Part shown: positions 52,246 to 62,263 of the stretch, in pieces
Numbering within the stretch: the first letter of the stretch is position 1
Layout of the letters: every line of letters starts with the position of its first letter
Origin: Bacteroidota bacterium
Lineage (GTDB): Bacteria; Bacteroidota; Bacteroidia; Bacteroidales; Paludibacteraceae
Direction: 5' to 3'
Assembly (NCBI GenBank): GCA_017860295.1
Contig: JAFNAS010000011.1
Coordinates: 124,001 to 188,000, forward strand
DNA: 64,000 nt
Program-made: the position numbers and the translations under genes
The notes under the pieces: generated by a model
Databases searched by the model: none
What the model was told of the DNA's origin: nothing
What the model saw: the letters and a program-made list of their open reading frames with translations, nothing else

Positions 52246-52659
52246 TTATTCCACTTCAATTTCGCGGCTTCCGTCGGCCAGTTCTTCTATCGTTACTTTC
52301 ACACAATTTTCGGGCAAAAGCGCCTCTATTTTTTCAGGCCATTCGATGAAACAGATGCTTCCGCTGTAGAAATAATCTTCGTACCCGAAGTCGAAAGCCT
52401 CTTCAGGCTTGTTTATGCGGTAAAAATCGAAGTGAAAGATAGGAGCCTTACCGTTCACCTCATATTCGTTTATAATGGCAAATGTGGGGCTGTTTACCAC
52501 ATCTTTCACGCCCAGCTCTTCACACACTGCTTTTACGAATGTAGTTTTGCCGGCTCCCATGGTTCCGTAGAAGGCAAAAACCGTCCGTTCGCCCATGTTG
52601 TTGATAAATTCGCGGGCGGTGTCACGAATCGTATCGAGTGATTTTATTTTGAAAGTCAT
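52246..52659 (-). CDS. tsaE: tRNA threonylcarbamoyladenosine biosynthesis ATPase
   Basis: 137 residues from the ATG at 52659. The P-loop is [11 protein letters not shown], and [27 protein letters not shown] and [13 protein letters not shown] are family marks. TsaE works with TsaB and TsaD to make t6A37 in tRNAs. It starts 10 bases downstream of ddl and is probably co-transcribed. Confidence 0.93.
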   Translation of the reverse strand: MTFKIKSLDTIRDTAREFINNMGERTVFAFYGTMGAGKTTFVKAVCEELGVKDVVNSPTFAIINEYEVNGKAPIFHFDFYRINKPEEAFDFGYEDYFYSGSICFIEWPEKIEALLPENCVKVTIEELADGSREIEVE

Positions 52660-52669
52660 AAAGCCGTTT

Positions 52670-53665
52670 TTAAGCCTTTTTGCGGGCAATAGCATCTTCA
52701 ATAATTTCCGAAATAACCTCACCGATAACCAGTCCTGCATGAGGAATTTGTTGCGGGATAAAGCTGGTAGGAGTCATTCCCGGAGTGGTATTTACTTCCA
52801 GCAAATTAATTTTATCGCCCTTGGTGATAATGTAATCGATGCGCACAATTCCGTTGCATCCCAGCGTGTTATAGATAAATGCCGTTGTTTTCTGGACTTT
52901 GGAGGTAAGTTTTGCGGAAAGACGGGCCGGTGTAATTTCCTGCGATTCGCCTTTGTATTTGGCGGCAAAATCGAAAAATTCGTTGGCAGGAACTACCTCT
53001 GTGATAGGAAGAACTACCTGATGTTTCGCCGTTTTGAAAATGCCATTGGTGATTTCCGTCCCCTGCATAAAACTTTCGATGATAACCTCCTGGGCTTCGG
53101 CAAAAGCTTTTGCAATGGCTGGTTCTACTTCTTCGACGGCTTTTACTTTGGTAACCCCGAAGCTGGATCCGCCGAGATTAGGCTTCACAAAGCAGGGTAA
53201 ACTCACCTTTTCAACTACCTCAGCGGCGGTAATCGCATCGTTTTTTCGTAAGCGGATGGATGGTGCCACATTTACTCCGAAACTCTTCAGATACGTGTTG
53301 CAAACGTATTTATTGTAGGTGATGGCAGAGGCCAGAACGTTGCAAGAGGTGTAGGGCATACCGATCATCTCAAAATAGCCCTGCAGACGGCCATCTTCGC
53401 CGGGGATGCCATGAATGGTGATGTAAGCGCAGTCGAACGTGATTTTTTGTCCGTTCAACGTAAAACTAAAGTCGTTTTTATCGATTGGCAAGGTGGTATC
53501 GTCTTCGAGCAGTACGTGCCAATTGTCTTTTTCAATTACGGCAATGTAGCGGTTATAACCCGAATCCTGTAAAAAAGAGAAAATACCTTTGGCACTTTTG
53601 ATGGAAACAACAACTTCCGATTGTTCTCCACCCGCAACGATTGCAATAGTTTTATTTGCTGACAT
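52670..53665 (-). CDS. ddl: D-alanine--D-alanine ligase
   Basis: 331 residues with the ATP-grasp arrangement: [20 protein letters not shown] at the start, [20 protein letters not shown] for ATP binding, [18 protein letters not shown], and [20 protein letters not shown] with the metal-binding Glu and Asn. It makes the D-Ala-D-Ala dipeptide for peptidoglycan. It leads the ddl-tsaE pair. Confidence 0.95.
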   Translation of the reverse strand: MSANKTIAIVAGGEQSEVVVSIKSAKGIFSFLQDSGYNRYIAVIEKDNWHVLLEDDTTLPIDKNDFSFTLNGQKITFDCAYITIHGIPGEDGRLQGYFEMIGMPYTSCNVLASAITYNKYVCNTYLKSFGVNVAPSIRLRKNDAITAAEVVEKVSLPCFVKPNLGGSSFGVTKVKAVEEVEPAIAKAFAEAQEVIIESFMQGTEITNGIFKTAKHQVVLPITEVVPANEFFDFAAKYKGESQEITPARLSAKLTSKVQKTTAFIYNTLGCNGIVRIDYIITKGDKINLLEVNTTPGMTPTSFIPQQIPHAGLVIGEVISEIIEDAIARKKA

Positions 53666-53718
53666 TATATTGAATGATAATAAATTACGAAAAAATAGTT
53701 ACTTTTTATTTGACATCA

Positions 53719-53752
53719 CAAAGGTACGTTTTTTTACGAATGTTGGTACAAA
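53719..53752 (-). promoter_or_regulatory. Promoter of the ddl-tsaE pair
   Basis: On the minus strand, TTTG (53752-53749), 22-base spacer, and TACCTTTG (53726-53719), 53 bases before the ddl start. The divergent plus-strand gene has its own TATTTTTG at 53778-53785. Confidence 0.6.
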
Positions 53753-53804
53753 AAGAGGAAATAATCGAATCGTGATGTATTTTTGCATCCTAATTCAGCA
53801 AACG

Positions 53805-54239
53805 ATGAAACATTACATTTATAAAATAACTCCCCGTGTATCGCGACACAATTTACTATTGGCGGCAGCCTGCATGTGGCTGGTGGCCGGAGGCATGTTG
53901 TTGTGGCGAAGTTGGGCCTATTTCAGTCCTGTATCAGGATGGCCGTGGTTATTAATTGTCTCTTTTATAGGAGGTTTATTATTTTTTCGGGGAATGTTTC
54001 TCCGCATTTCAACCAAACACATCAACCGCATTCGGGAAATGAAAATCGAACGTCCCTGCCTGTTCTCATTTTTCAATTTACGGTCGTACGGTATAATGGT
54101 GGTGATGATAAGCGGTGGAGTGGGGTTAAGGGCAAATCACTTGATAACATTGCCTTATTTGTCGCTTTTCTATCTGTTTATGAGTATTCCGTTACTGTTG
54201 TCGGCTGTACGGTTTGTGAGAGCCTGGTTGATTTATTGA
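53805..54239 (+). CDS. Hypothetical four-helix membrane protein
   Basis: 144 residues from the ATG at 53805, with a TATTTTTG -7 element 20 bases before. Four hydrophobic helices (LLLAAACMWLVAGGMLLW; WPWLLIVSFIGGLLFF; GIMVVMISGGVGLRA; PYLSLFYLFMSIPLLLSAV) separated by short basic loops. I do not recognise the family. It is divergent from ddl and alone in its transcript; a hairpin follows at 54268-54301. Confidence 0.65.
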   Translation: MKHYIYKITPRVSRHNLLLAAACMWLVAGGMLLWRSWAYFSPVSGWPWLLIVSFIGGLLFFRGMFLRISTKHINRIREMKIERPCLFSFFNLRSYGIMVVMISGGVGLRANHLITLPYLSLFYLFMSIPLLLSAVRFVRAWLIY

Positions 54240-54267
54240 GCTGTATATCAACAATAAATAACAAACA

Positions 54268-54301
54268 AAAAGAGATTGCTTCGTACGAAACAATCTCTTT
54301 T
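54268..54301. terminator. Hairpin between convergent genes
   Basis: AAAAGAGATTG (54268-54278) and CAATCTCTTTT (54291-54301) with an inner TTCG/CGAA pair. It is better for the minus strand, where it is followed by a T-rich run (CTCTTTTTGTTTG), ending the ribosomal-protein transcript. Confidence 0.75.
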
Positions 54302-54322
54302 CAGTTATAATGTAGCGCTAAA

Positions 54323-54475
54323 TTATTTAGCGAAAAATGCTTTTACTTCGTCGTTGTGAACGATTTCTTCTTTGAAGATATAGGCACCTGTCTTGGGCGA
54401 TTTAACCATTTTAATCACCTTAGCATAAGCACGACCTTCACCTGTTTGCAATGATGCAACCGCTTTCTTTGCCAT
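54323..54475 (-). CDS. DUF4295-family small protein
   Basis: 50 residues: MAKKAVASLQTGEGRAYAKV, then IKMVKSPKTGAYIFKEEIVH and a short tail ending FFAK. It is found directly after rpmG in Bacteroidota genomes and is basic, so a ribosome association is plausible but unproven. It starts 12 bases after rpmG. Confidence 0.85.
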   Translation of the reverse strand: MAKKAVASLQTGEGRAYAKVIKMVKSPKTGAYIFKEEIVHNDEVKAFFAK

Positions 54476-54487
54476 AGTATAGAGTAA

Positions 54488-54676
54488 TTATTTAATTTCT
54501 TTATGAACTGTAACCCTTTTAAGAATGGGGTTGTATTTCTTCAATTCCAAACGACCGGTTGTGTTCTTACGGTTTTTGGTTGTGATATAGCGAGATGTAC
54601 CGGGCATACCGCTCTCTTTGTGTTCGGTACATTCCAAAATCACTTGGATTCTGTTTTCTTTTGATTTCTTTGCCAT
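54488..54676 (-). CDS. rpmG: Ribosomal protein bL33
   Basis: 62 residues, [18 protein letters not shown] then [20 protein letters not shown], the bL33 pattern. Only one cysteine remains of the four that bind zinc in some bL33, so this is the zinc-free form. It stands between rpmB and the DUF4295 gene. Confidence 0.95.
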   Translation of the reverse strand: MAKKSKENRIQVILECTEHKESGMPGTSRYITTKNRKNTTGRLELKKYNPILKRVTVHKEIK

Positions 54677-54694
54677 TTGTCTGCCTCCTCTTGG

Positions 54695-54934
54695 TTATAC
54701 GTATAAATACCCTTTTACAGCTGCTTTCTTAATGGCAGCATTTAAGCCGACCTTATTGATCGTGCGAAGTCCGGCAGCCGATACTTTCAGGCTAATCCAG
54801 CAATCTTGTTCTACCCAATAGAACTTACGTGTAAACAGGTTTACATCAAAAACGCGTTTGGTGCGACGTTTCGAGTGAGAAACGTTGTTTCCTGTCATTG
54901 CTTTTTTTCCGGTAATTTGACAAGTCTTTGCCAT
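54695..54934 (-). CDS. rpmB: Ribosomal protein bL28
   Basis: 79 residues starting [20 protein letters not shown], then [20 protein letters not shown]; the pattern and length are those of bL28. It leads the rpmB-rpmG-DUF4295 operon behind a full-match promoter. Confidence 0.96.
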   Translation of the reverse strand: MAKTCQITGKKAMTGNNVSHSKRRTKRVFDVNLFTRKFYWVEQDCWISLKVSAAGLRTINKVGLNAAIKKAAVKGYLYV

Positions 54935-54980
54935 ATCTTATTCTATTTTTTATTGTTTATTCTTTCACAGAATGGGAGCG

Positions 54981-55011
54981 CAAAGGTACAGAAATTTTAT
55001 CAACAACCAAA
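54981..55011 (-). promoter_or_regulatory. Promoter of rpmB-rpmG-DUF4295
   Basis: On the minus strand, TTTG (55011-55008), 19-base spacer, TACCTTTG (54988-54981), 46 bases before rpmB. Confidence 0.8.
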
Positions 55012-55088
55012 AAATTATTCGCAATTTATTTCTATAATTGGAATTCTTTTCGCGTTTTTTAATCACAATGCTGAATTTCAGCAGAATA

Positions 55089-57725
55089 TTATTTTGCTAT
55101 CTGAACTTTTTGTGCTTCTTCATCACCTTTCGCAATGATGTCGGCTGCTTTTTGTCGCGCCTTTTTCATGGTTTCGTCGGCAAGTTTTTTAGCAGCAATT
55201 TTAGCAAACGGGTTTTTTGCCTGATTGACGATGTTGTCGGCCTGGGTTTGTGCAGCCTGTAAAAGTGCATCTGCTTTTGCCTTGGCATCGGCTCTGATCT
55301 GATCCATTTTCTTTTGCGCATCTGCTTTTGCTGCATCCAGTTTGGGAGCAACGGCACTTTTTGCTGCACTCAAAGCTGTATTGGCAATTGATTTGCCCAA
55401 TTCGGCCGTGCCGAGTTTTATTTTAGGATTGCTGAATGTTCCCAGAATATGGAAAGGAATAGTGTTTATATTCAATCCGAAAGGTGATGGCGTTCCTGGG
55501 GGAAGGGTCAGTTTTCCGTCGTAGAGAATGCTTTTGTCCAAACCGGTTTTCCCTCCCAAATTGAGGGTATAATTGGCTACTTTCACATCGAACGGCTTTA
55601 CTGTAACCCATTTTTCGGCGATGGTAAACGGAATCTTCAAATCTTTTGTAGAGAAGCTTTTGAGTTTATCGTTTTTCAGTGCTGATGCTAATGAGTTTAG
55701 TGCCGATACACCACCTACCTGAACGTTGTTAGATTGAAGTAATCCGTTGGCAAAAAGTGAATTATAATCAATATTCATTTTATCGTCAAGCAATGATTTG
55801 AGTGACATCTTCACCGAATAGGTTCCTTTTACATTTTCAAAAATGGGAACCAGCTTTTGCACCATGTCGAGGGATGCAAATGTTTTGGCAAACGAAGCGG
55901 TCTGAATATTCAGATCAAAATCGACGGCCGGTTTTTTAGGGTCGACAGTGCTGTAACTTCCGTTGGTATTGATCGTTCCGTCGAACATACCCAATTGAAC
56001 ATTTTTCATCGAGGCAATACCATCTTTCAAAATTATTTGACCGGACAAATTGTTGATATCGAATTTATTGTAGACCACCTTCTTTGCTTTGGCATTGAGT
56101 ACGAAATCGATATTTTTCGGTACGATAAATGCGGTTGTCTGAACCGATTTATTGCTTGTTGTGGTTGACGATGCCATCAGTTCATTCAGATTCAGATTAT
56201 TGGAAGAGACATTCAGGGTTCCTTTAATAGTCTGATTTTTCATCACGTAAGGAATGACATTTTCCAGTTTTCCGTTGGCCGAAATATCGCTTTTGCCGAT
56301 AATAACCTGCATATTGGTCAGTTCGGCATATTTCGGTGAGAACTGCAATTTTGCCTGCGGAATACGAACTGCCGGCATATCTTTACCCTTGTAGTTCATG
56401 TTGTTGATCTGCAACAATCCGTTGGCATTGATGTTTTCGTATTGCCCGCTTTGCACCTGCCCCATGGTGCCTGAGGCCGCCAAATTGGCTGTAATAAGCC
56501 CCGTGAGGCCCGTTCCGGCTTCGAGTGGATAGAAATCCTTAATACCTCCCAAATCGAGTCTTCCGGCAGCTTTCATGGCAAATGCCGTATTGCCGAGCAG
56601 ATTGCTGAAATTGCCACTCAAATCGAAAGGATTTCCGCCCATTTCGAAATGGAATTTCGGTACGTGAAGTTGCACCTGATCGAGTCGGTTGCCCGGATTT
56701 TCGGCAATGACTTGCAGATTGATATGGGTGACCGATTTCGGAAGGTTCGGGTATTTGAACCAGGCGTTAATCACATTCAAAGCGACTTTGAATGAAGGCA
56801 TTACCGAGTCGCTGTACTGGCCTTTTGCATAGCCTTCCAACGAAACTTTGCCATCGGCCTGAACGGATTGAAAATCGTTGGCATAGATGGCCGGAACCAG
56901 CGAAAGAATGTTTTTGAATGCAAGTGCCGGAGTTGACAGCTTGAGATCCATGCCATAGCCTTTCGGGAGCATAGTCACCCATCCGTCGAGACTGGCTTCG
57001 AGGTCGTTGACCTTTATTTTGTTTTTCTTGAGTGTGTATTTGCTGTGCTTGAGGTCTGCATTCAGTTTGGCTTCCAGTTCGATGTTGGCATCGTGCAGAT
57101 AGGGGATATTTCCCATGGTGAAGCTCACTTTTTCTGCTTTCATCTGCGTTTCGATGTCGGTAACGTCGGCCGTCATATCGCCCGAGAGTGTGCCGGAAAA
57201 TTTATTGAGCGTAAGCAATTGCCCGGCTTTGCGGTCGTTGTAGGTAATACGGCCTTCGTCGATGGCCAGTTTCTTAAGTTTGAGATGAAATTTTGATGGG
57301 GTGGTATCGGCTTTGGCAACCGTGGAATCGGGTTTCATGATGTCCCAGTTCACTTTGCCGTCTTTGGCCACAATGGCATTTACCACCGGGCGATCGAGCA
57401 CCACCTTGGAAACCTCGTAACCGCTGTTTCCGAAAAGGCTCAGGAGGTTGACCACCACCTGAAACGATTTGGTAGAGACAAGAGTATCTTTGGCAAATTC
57501 ACCGGCTCCCACGATGGAAAGATCCTCGAGTTCGATGGTTGCCTTCGGAAAATTACGCAATAAGCTGATGCTTAATTTGCTGTAATTAAATGTAGCATTG
57601 AGCTTTTTATTGGCTTCTGACTTGACAATAGTGTCTACTTTGCCATTGAAAGCCATAGGCAAAAAAAGGAGGATCAAGAACAATCCTCCGAAAGCAGAGC
57701 CGAAAATGATGAGTTTTTTCTTCAT
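55089..57725 (-). CDS. AsmA-family envelope protein
   Basis: 878 residues from the ATG at 57725 (an earlier in-frame start adds 20 unlikely residues). One N-terminal membrane helix (3-26) precedes a long repeated beta-rich body of the AsmA/TamB-like type, with NATFNYSKLSISLLRNFPKA near residue 46. The last 100 residues are an Ala/Lys/Gln-rich charged helix (KADALLQAAQTQADNIVNQA) likely to be a coiled coil. Family members bridge or carry phospholipid between the membranes. No partner is adjacent. Confidence 0.87.
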   Translation of the reverse strand: MKKKLIIFGSAFGGLFLILLFLPMAFNGKVDTIVKSEANKKLNATFNYSKLSISLLRNFPKATIELEDLSIVGAGEFAKDTLVSTKSFQVVVNLLSLFGNSGYEVSKVVLDRPVVNAIVAKDGKVNWDIMKPDSTVAKADTTPSKFHLKLKKLAIDEGRITYNDRKAGQLLTLNKFSGTLSGDMTADVTDIETQMKAEKVSFTMGNIPYLHDANIELEAKLNADLKHSKYTLKKNKIKVNDLEASLDGWVTMLPKGYGMDLKLSTPALAFKNILSLVPAIYANDFQSVQADGKVSLEGYAKGQYSDSVMPSFKVALNVINAWFKYPNLPKSVTHINLQVIAENPGNRLDQVQLHVPKFHFEMGGNPFDLSGNFSNLLGNTAFAMKAAGRLDLGGIKDFYPLEAGTGLTGLITANLAASGTMGQVQSGQYENINANGLLQINNMNYKGKDMPAVRIPQAKLQFSPKYAELTNMQVIIGKSDISANGKLENVIPYVMKNQTIKGTLNVSSNNLNLNELMASSTTTSNKSVQTTAFIVPKNIDFVLNAKAKKVVYNKFDINNLSGQIILKDGIASMKNVQLGMFDGTINTNGSYSTVDPKKPAVDFDLNIQTASFAKTFASLDMVQKLVPIFENVKGTYSVKMSLKSLLDDKMNIDYNSLFANGLLQSNNVQVGGVSALNSLASALKNDKLKSFSTKDLKIPFTIAEKWVTVKPFDVKVANYTLNLGGKTGLDKSILYDGKLTLPPGTPSPFGLNINTIPFHILGTFSNPKIKLGTAELGKSIANTALSAAKSAVAPKLDAAKADAQKKMDQIRADAKAKADALLQAAQTQADNIVNQAKNPFAKIAAKKLADETMKKARQKAADIIAKGDEEAQKVQIAK

Positions 57726-57806
57726 AATCAATTGAATATAAACAATTATAAACAGACGAAGCGACTCAGAGAACTCTGTCAGCAAGCGGCAACTAAATGC
57801 CGGAAT

Positions 57807-58157
57807 TTATTTCAACTTATTGGTTGCCGTGTCGGGAAAAATGATGGTCGGTTTCCATGTTTTTGCCTCCTCGAAATCCATCGTTGCAAAAGAGACAACC
57901 AACACAATATCACCCGGTTGAACCAGACGTGCAGCGGCACCATTCAGGCATACGGTTCCCGAACCGCGTTCTCCCTTAATAATATAAGTTTCGAAGCGTG
58001 CGCCGTTATTGTTGTTCAGAATGCTGACTTTTTCGTGCTCTATGAGATTGGCGGCATCCATTAAATCTTCGTCAAGAGTGATGCTGCCGATATAGTTCAA
58101 ATTCGCGTCGGTAACAGTGACACGGTGGATCTTGGATTTTAAAACTTCAATTTGCAT
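57807..58157 (-). CDS. panD: Aspartate 1-decarboxylase proenzyme
   Basis: 116 residues, the length of PanD. The self-cleavage site Gly24-Ser25 stands in [16 protein letters not shown], and [20 protein letters not shown] and [17 protein letters not shown] follow. The Ser becomes the pyruvoyl cofactor and the enzyme makes beta-alanine for pantothenate. It follows panC on the same strand by 87 bases. Confidence 0.97.
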   Translation of the reverse strand: MQIEVLKSKIHRVTVTDANLNYIGSITLDEDLMDAANLIEHEKVSILNNNNGARFETYIIKGERGSGTVCLNGAAARLVQPGDIVLVVSFATMDFEEAKTWKPTIIFPDTATNKLK

Positions 58158-58244
58158 GAAAATGATTGGTTAGTTGGGTGCTGATTATTGTCGACCGACA
58201 ACTTTCAACAACAGATTAATTTGCCTTAATTCAATAAAATAAAA

Positions 58245-59087
58245 CTACTTATAACGAATATTGTCGATGAGGCGCACTTCGCCGCAGAATACGGTGATAC
58301 ATCCTACGATATAATCGGTTTGATTCCAATCCGAAACCGCCTGAAGGGTATTGCCATCGACAATCTCAAAATATTCGACGCGCAACTCACTCTCTTTGTT
58401 GACGTTGTCAATCACCCAGTCGGTGAGTTCGGCAATCGGTTTTGAGGGTGCAAAATTACGACTTTCAAATAGAACTTTCGATATAGTTACCGCTTTTTTT
58501 CGCTGACTATCAGTTAAACGGGCATTTCTGCTGCTCAATGCCAGACCGTCGGCTTCGCGCACGATGGGGCAGGCAATGATTTCGAGCGACAGACCGAGCT
58601 GTTTTACCATTTCGCGGATAATGGCCAGTTGCTGAAAGTCTTTTTCTCCAAAATAGGCCCTGTCGGGTGTCACAATGTCAAATAACTTGCTCACAATCTG
58701 AGCTACTCCGTTGAAATGTCCCGGGCGATACTTGCCTTCCATCACCTTGTCGAGCGGTGTGAAATCGAATACGCGGGTATCGGGTTCGGGGTAAATTTCA
58801 TCTTCGCTTGGTGCAAAGATAAGGTTACATCCGACGCTTTGTAACAATTCGGCATCTTTTTCGAGCGTACGGGGATAATTTTTCAGGTCGTTTTTGTCGT
58901 TGAACTGAGTAGGGTTTACAAAAACACTCACTACGGTTATGTCGTTTTCGGAGGCACACTTTTTTACAAGCGATGCGTGTCCGGCATGAAGAGCTCCCAT
59001 GGTGGGAACCAGTCCGATGGTTTTGCCGGCTGCTTTTTGAGCTGCAACTTCAGCTTTCAGGTCGGCAATGGTTGAAAAGACTTTCAT
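58245..59087 (-). CDS. panC: Pantothenate synthetase
   Basis: 280 residues with the nucleotide-binding [40 protein letters not shown] and [20 protein letters not shown]. It joins pantoate and beta-alanine. It uses the product of the downstream panD gene, so the pair is a functional unit. An 8-base repeat array ends 7 bases before its start. Confidence 0.96.
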   Translation of the reverse strand: MKVFSTIADLKAEVAAQKAAGKTIGLVPTMGALHAGHASLVKKCASENDITVVSVFVNPTQFNDKNDLKNYPRTLEKDAELLQSVGCNLIFAPSEDEIYPEPDTRVFDFTPLDKVMEGKYRPGHFNGVAQIVSKLFDIVTPDRAYFGEKDFQQLAIIREMVKQLGLSLEIIACPIVREADGLALSSRNARLTDSQRKKAVTISKVLFESRNFAPSKPIAELTDWVIDNVNKESELRVEYFEIVDGNTLQAVSDWNQTDYIVGCITVFCGEVRLIDNIRYK

Positions 59088-59094
59088 TGTTTTA

Positions 59095-59154
59095 ATTTGA
59101 GGATTTGAAAATTTGGGAATATTTGTTCATCCTCAAATCTTTACATCTTCAACT
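59095..59154 (-). repeat. 8-base tandem array upstream of panC, with inverted second half
   Basis: ATTTGAGG, ATTTGAAA and ATTTGGGA (59095-59118) on the plus strand, i.e. (YYYCAAAT)3 before the panC start with gap TAAAACA. A second, inverted, diverged set (CCTCAAAT, CTTTACAT, CTTCAACT) fills 59131-59154 and could pair with the first. Same family as 399-430 and 21488-21519. Confidence 0.8.
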
Positions 59155-59167
59155 TTCCACATTTTGA

Positions 59168-59878
59168 TTATAGTTTTACTAAAGTTCCGATTTTTTCGCC
59201 GCTCATCACCTTTTTGAGGTTGCCAACGGTGTCCATATCAAAGACGTAGATCGGCATTTTGTTCTCTTTGCACATGGTGGTTGCGGTCAGATCCATCACT
59301 TTGAGACCACGCGTGTAGATTTCGTCGTAGGTAATTTCGTCGAATTTGGTTGCGGTAGGATCTTTTTCAGGGTCGGCGGTATAAATGCCGTCCACGCGGG
59401 TGCCTTTGAGCATCACGTCGGCTTCGATTTCGATGGCACGAAGTGAAGAACCGGTGTCGGTAGTGAAGAACGGATTGCCGGTGCCGGCCGAGAAGATGGC
59501 TACTTCGCCCCGTTCGAGGCTTTCGATGGCTTTCGCCTTGCTGTAGAATTCGCCGATCGGCTCCATGCGGATAGCGGTCAGTACGCGGGTTTTTACGCCC
59601 AGTGATTCGAGTGCGGAGCTGAGAGCTAAGCTGTTGATAACGGTAGCCAACATGCCCATTTGGTCGCCTTTTACACGGTCGAAACCTTTGGATGCGCCAC
59701 TCAAACCGCGGAAGATGTTGCCACCTCCGATAACGATTCCGATTTGAACGTCCATATCGGCAATTTCTTTAATCTGGGCTGCGTACTCGCCGAGGCGGGT
59801 TTCGTCGATGCCGTACTGTTTTTCTCCCATCAGCGATTCACCGCTGATTTTTAGCAAAATGCGTTTGTAGATTGCCAT
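59168..59878 (-). CDS. pyrH: UMP kinase
   Basis: 236 residues: LLKISGESLMGEKQYGIDET at the N-terminus, then GIVIGGGNIFRGLSGASKGF, FSAGTGNPFFTTDTGSSLRA and VDGIYTADPEKDPTATKFDE. It phosphorylates UMP in pyrimidine nucleotide synthesis. It precedes panC by 80 bases on the same strand. Confidence 0.97.
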   Translation of the reverse strand: MAIYKRILLKISGESLMGEKQYGIDETRLGEYAAQIKEIADMDVQIGIVIGGGNIFRGLSGASKGFDRVKGDQMGMLATVINSLALSSALESLGVKTRVLTAIRMEPIGEFYSKAKAIESLERGEVAIFSAGTGNPFFTTDTGSSLRAIEIEADVMLKGTRVDGIYTADPEKDPTATKFDEITYDEIYTRGLKVMDLTATTMCKENKMPIYVFDMDTVGNLKKVMSGEKIGTLVKL

Positions 59879-60052
59879 AAAAATGTAGGGTTAAAATAGC
59901 GTTATATTTTGCGGCGCAAAGTTCGGGAAATTTATTGGTATGACAATAAAAAAGCGCGTCAAGAAAGAGAATAACGCTATTTAAATTGTGTTGATTTCCA
60001 ATTCAATTTAACTCAGAAGAAGTTAGGACGTGGAAAATAATTAGGAAAAAAG

Positions 60053-60880
60053 TTACGGATTTGATTCAATCGTTGCTTTTGTTTCTTTGCTAATGGGAAG
60101 TGTGAGCCATAAAACGGCAGAAGAGGTAGCGGGATTGCGTTCGTACACCTTTATTTGATCCGAAAATTCGAATACAGAATAACCGCTTTTGCCGGCCAGA
60201 GAAGGTTGCAGTGTGCGGGTAAGAATGCCCGGAACGCCGTTATAGTCAAACACGGCATTGCGGTGATAGTGACCCCCAAGAATCGCTTTGGTGTTGTATT
60301 TCAACAAATGATTCACAATTTGCGCCGAATCGTCGACCTGAATCGTTACGATAGGAAAGTGCGTAATGGCAACTACGGGTTGCTGCGACGGGATTTTCGA
60401 TAATTGCTTATCGATCCAGTTGAGTTCTTGCGAGTTTACGGATCCCCTGTTATTGCTATTGCCTTGCCCGGTATTGAACCCGATAAAGAAATATCCTTTA
60501 TGCGTGAACGAAAAATGGTGCTGAACAAACACCGAGTCGAAGGTGGAAGTTGTCGTTCGGCAGTAACGGGTATCGTGATTGCCGGGAATGGCATAATAGG
60601 GCATCTTCAGGCTGTCGAGCAACTGTTTGGCCTTTAGCAGCGACGGTCGGTCGCCTTTATCGGCTACGTCGCCCGCCACGATCACAAAATCCAGATTGTT
60701 CTGGCTATTGAGATCCTTTACCGTTTGACGCAAAGTGGCTTCGTTTCGCGGATCGATTTGCTTTAGATGGGTATCGGTAACCAGAGCAAACCGGAATGTT
60801 TGACTTATATTTTGCGCAAAGGCGGAAACCGAACAAACGATTTCCGCCCAGAGCAGAATAATTATTCCTAAACGTTTCAC
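60053..60880 (-). CDS. Exported metallophosphoesterase
   Basis: 275 residues from a GTG at 60880, 10 bases after the permease stop, giving a signal peptide (1-22, ending AFAQ). Calcineurin-type metal motifs are VTDTHLKQID, VAGDVADKGDRP, IPGNHDTRY and GGHYHRNAVF. It hydrolyses phosphomono- or diesters in the periplasm; the preceding nucleoside permease suggests nucleotides as substrates (cyclic-nucleotide or 5'-nucleotide cleavage followed by uptake). Confidence 0.87.
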   Translation of the reverse strand: MKRLGIIILLWAEIVCSVSAFAQNISQTFRFALVTDTHLKQIDPRNEATLRQTVKDLNSQNNLDFVIVAGDVADKGDRPSLLKAKQLLDSLKMPYYAIPGNHDTRYCRTTTSTFDSVFVQHHFSFTHKGYFFIGFNTGQGNSNNRGSVNSQELNWIDKQLSKIPSQQPVVAITHFPIVTIQVDDSAQIVNHLLKYNTKAILGGHYHRNAVFDYNGVPGILTRTLQPSLAGKSGYSVFEFSDQIKVYERNPATSSAVLWLTLPISKETKATIESNP

Positions 60881-60890
60881 GTGTAATTTA

Positions 60891-62138
60891 TTAAATGGAC
60901 TGTGCTTTGTGTTTGTATTTGAAGAACAGGGCAAACAAAACCGCAATGACCATTGCGTAACCTGCAAATATAAACCAGATGGTAGGCCAGTCGCGGCTAA
61001 TCAGCACACCGCCTTCGCCATATTTGGAATACAAATCGACGATTGCTCCGCTGGCATAACCTCCCATAATGGCGCCCAAACCGTTGGTCATCATCATGAA
61101 CAACCCCTGTGCACTGGCTCTGATTTCGGGTTTTGCTTCGGTCTCAACAAACAGCGAACCGGAGATATTGAAGAAATCGAAAGCCATGCCGTAAACAATC
61201 ATGGAGAGGATGAGCAGTGTCAGTCCCGATCCGGGGTTGCCGATACCGAAAAATCCGAAACGAAGTACCCAGGCAATCATGCTCATCAGCATCACCTGTT
61301 TGATTCCGAAACGTTTCAGGAAGAAAGGGATAGTCAGAATGAACAATGTCTCAGACATTTGCGACAGCGAAAGCAGGATCACCGAATGTTTGACGCCGAA
61401 CGATTCGGCATATTCGGGAATCGATTTGAAACTGCCGATAAACAGGTCACCATACGAATTGGTGATTTGCAACGCAGCTCCCAACAGCATGGCAAAGAAA
61501 AAGAAAACAGCCATCTTTTTGGTCTTGAACAAAACCAACGCATCCAGGCCAAGAGCCGAAAGCAACGATTTATGTTCGGTTTTGGCTGGAGGACAAGCCG
61601 GCAGGGTAAACGAGTACAGGGCCATGAACAACGAGGCAATGGAGCCTACATAAAGTTGCGCGTTTGAGTTTTTGAATCCCGACAGGTCGACTACCCACAT
61701 GGCAACGATAAAACCGATGGTTCCGAACGTTCGAATCGGCGGGAAAGCCTTGACAATATCGTATTTATATTGCTCCAGGGCGTTGTAAGCTACCGTGTTA
61801 TTCAACGCAATGGTAGGCATGTAAAAGAACAGGTTTATCAGCATCGCCCAGTACATGTGATCGTAATCGGTAAGGGTGGAGGCGTAAAACAGCGCTCCGG
61901 CACCGAACAGGTGGCAAATGCCCAGCAAACGTTCGGCATTGACCCATTTGTCGGCGATGATGCCAATGATTCCGGGCATCACCAACGAAGCTATGCCTAA
62001 GGTTGCGAAAATCGATCCGATTTGGCCTCCTTCAAAGTTGAGGTTACGACCCAGGTATCCACCGAGAGAAATCAACCACGACCCCCAGATAAAAAACTGG
62101 AGGAAACTCATCAGCGTCAGGCGGAATTTTATGTTCAT
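60891..62138 (-). CDS. Nucleoside:H+ symporter family (NHS) MFS permease
   Basis: 415 residues from the ATG at 62138, with twelve membrane helices. FRLTLMSFLQFFIWGSWLIS at the start, ALNNTVAYNALEQYKYDIVK and RTFGTIGFIVAMW, and MVYGMAFDFFNISGSLFVE-like text are those of NupG/XapB-type permeases. It imports nucleosides with protons. It is co-transcribed with the phosphoesterase and has its own full-match promoter. Confidence 0.9.
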   Translation of the reverse strand: MNIKFRLTLMSFLQFFIWGSWLISLGGYLGRNLNFEGGQIGSIFATLGIASLVMPGIIGIIADKWVNAERLLGICHLFGAGALFYASTLTDYDHMYWAMLINLFFYMPTIALNNTVAYNALEQYKYDIVKAFPPIRTFGTIGFIVAMWVVDLSGFKNSNAQLYVGSIASLFMALYSFTLPACPPAKTEHKSLLSALGLDALVLFKTKKMAVFFFFAMLLGAALQITNSYGDLFIGSFKSIPEYAESFGVKHSVILLSLSQMSETLFILTIPFFLKRFGIKQVMLMSMIAWVLRFGFFGIGNPGSGLTLLILSMIVYGMAFDFFNISGSLFVETEAKPEIRASAQGLFMMMTNGLGAIMGGYASGAIVDLYSKYGEGGVLISRDWPTIWFIFAGYAMVIAVLFALFFKYKHKAQSI

Positions 62139-62163
62139 AAGGTAATTATAGTTTAAGTTGATA

Positions 62164-62194
62164 CAAATGTACAAATTTGTCGAATGTTGGCAAA
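62164..62194 (-). promoter_or_regulatory. Promoter of the permease-phosphoesterase pair
   Basis: On the minus strand, TTTG (62194-62191), 19-base spacer, TACATTTG (62171-62164), 25 bases before the permease start. Confidence 0.8.
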
Positions 62195-62263
62195 GTCAGA
62201 GTGCATTTTAAAAAAGTATGATTTTGGTCATCGTAATCACCAAATATCATGATGTTTTTCTAT

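Noticed and set aside
60875-60890. CACGTG-centred sequence near the phosphoesterase start considered as a third parS site
   Set aside because: Only 12 of 16 bases agree with a parS variant and the motif forms the GTG start of the phosphoesterase gene.
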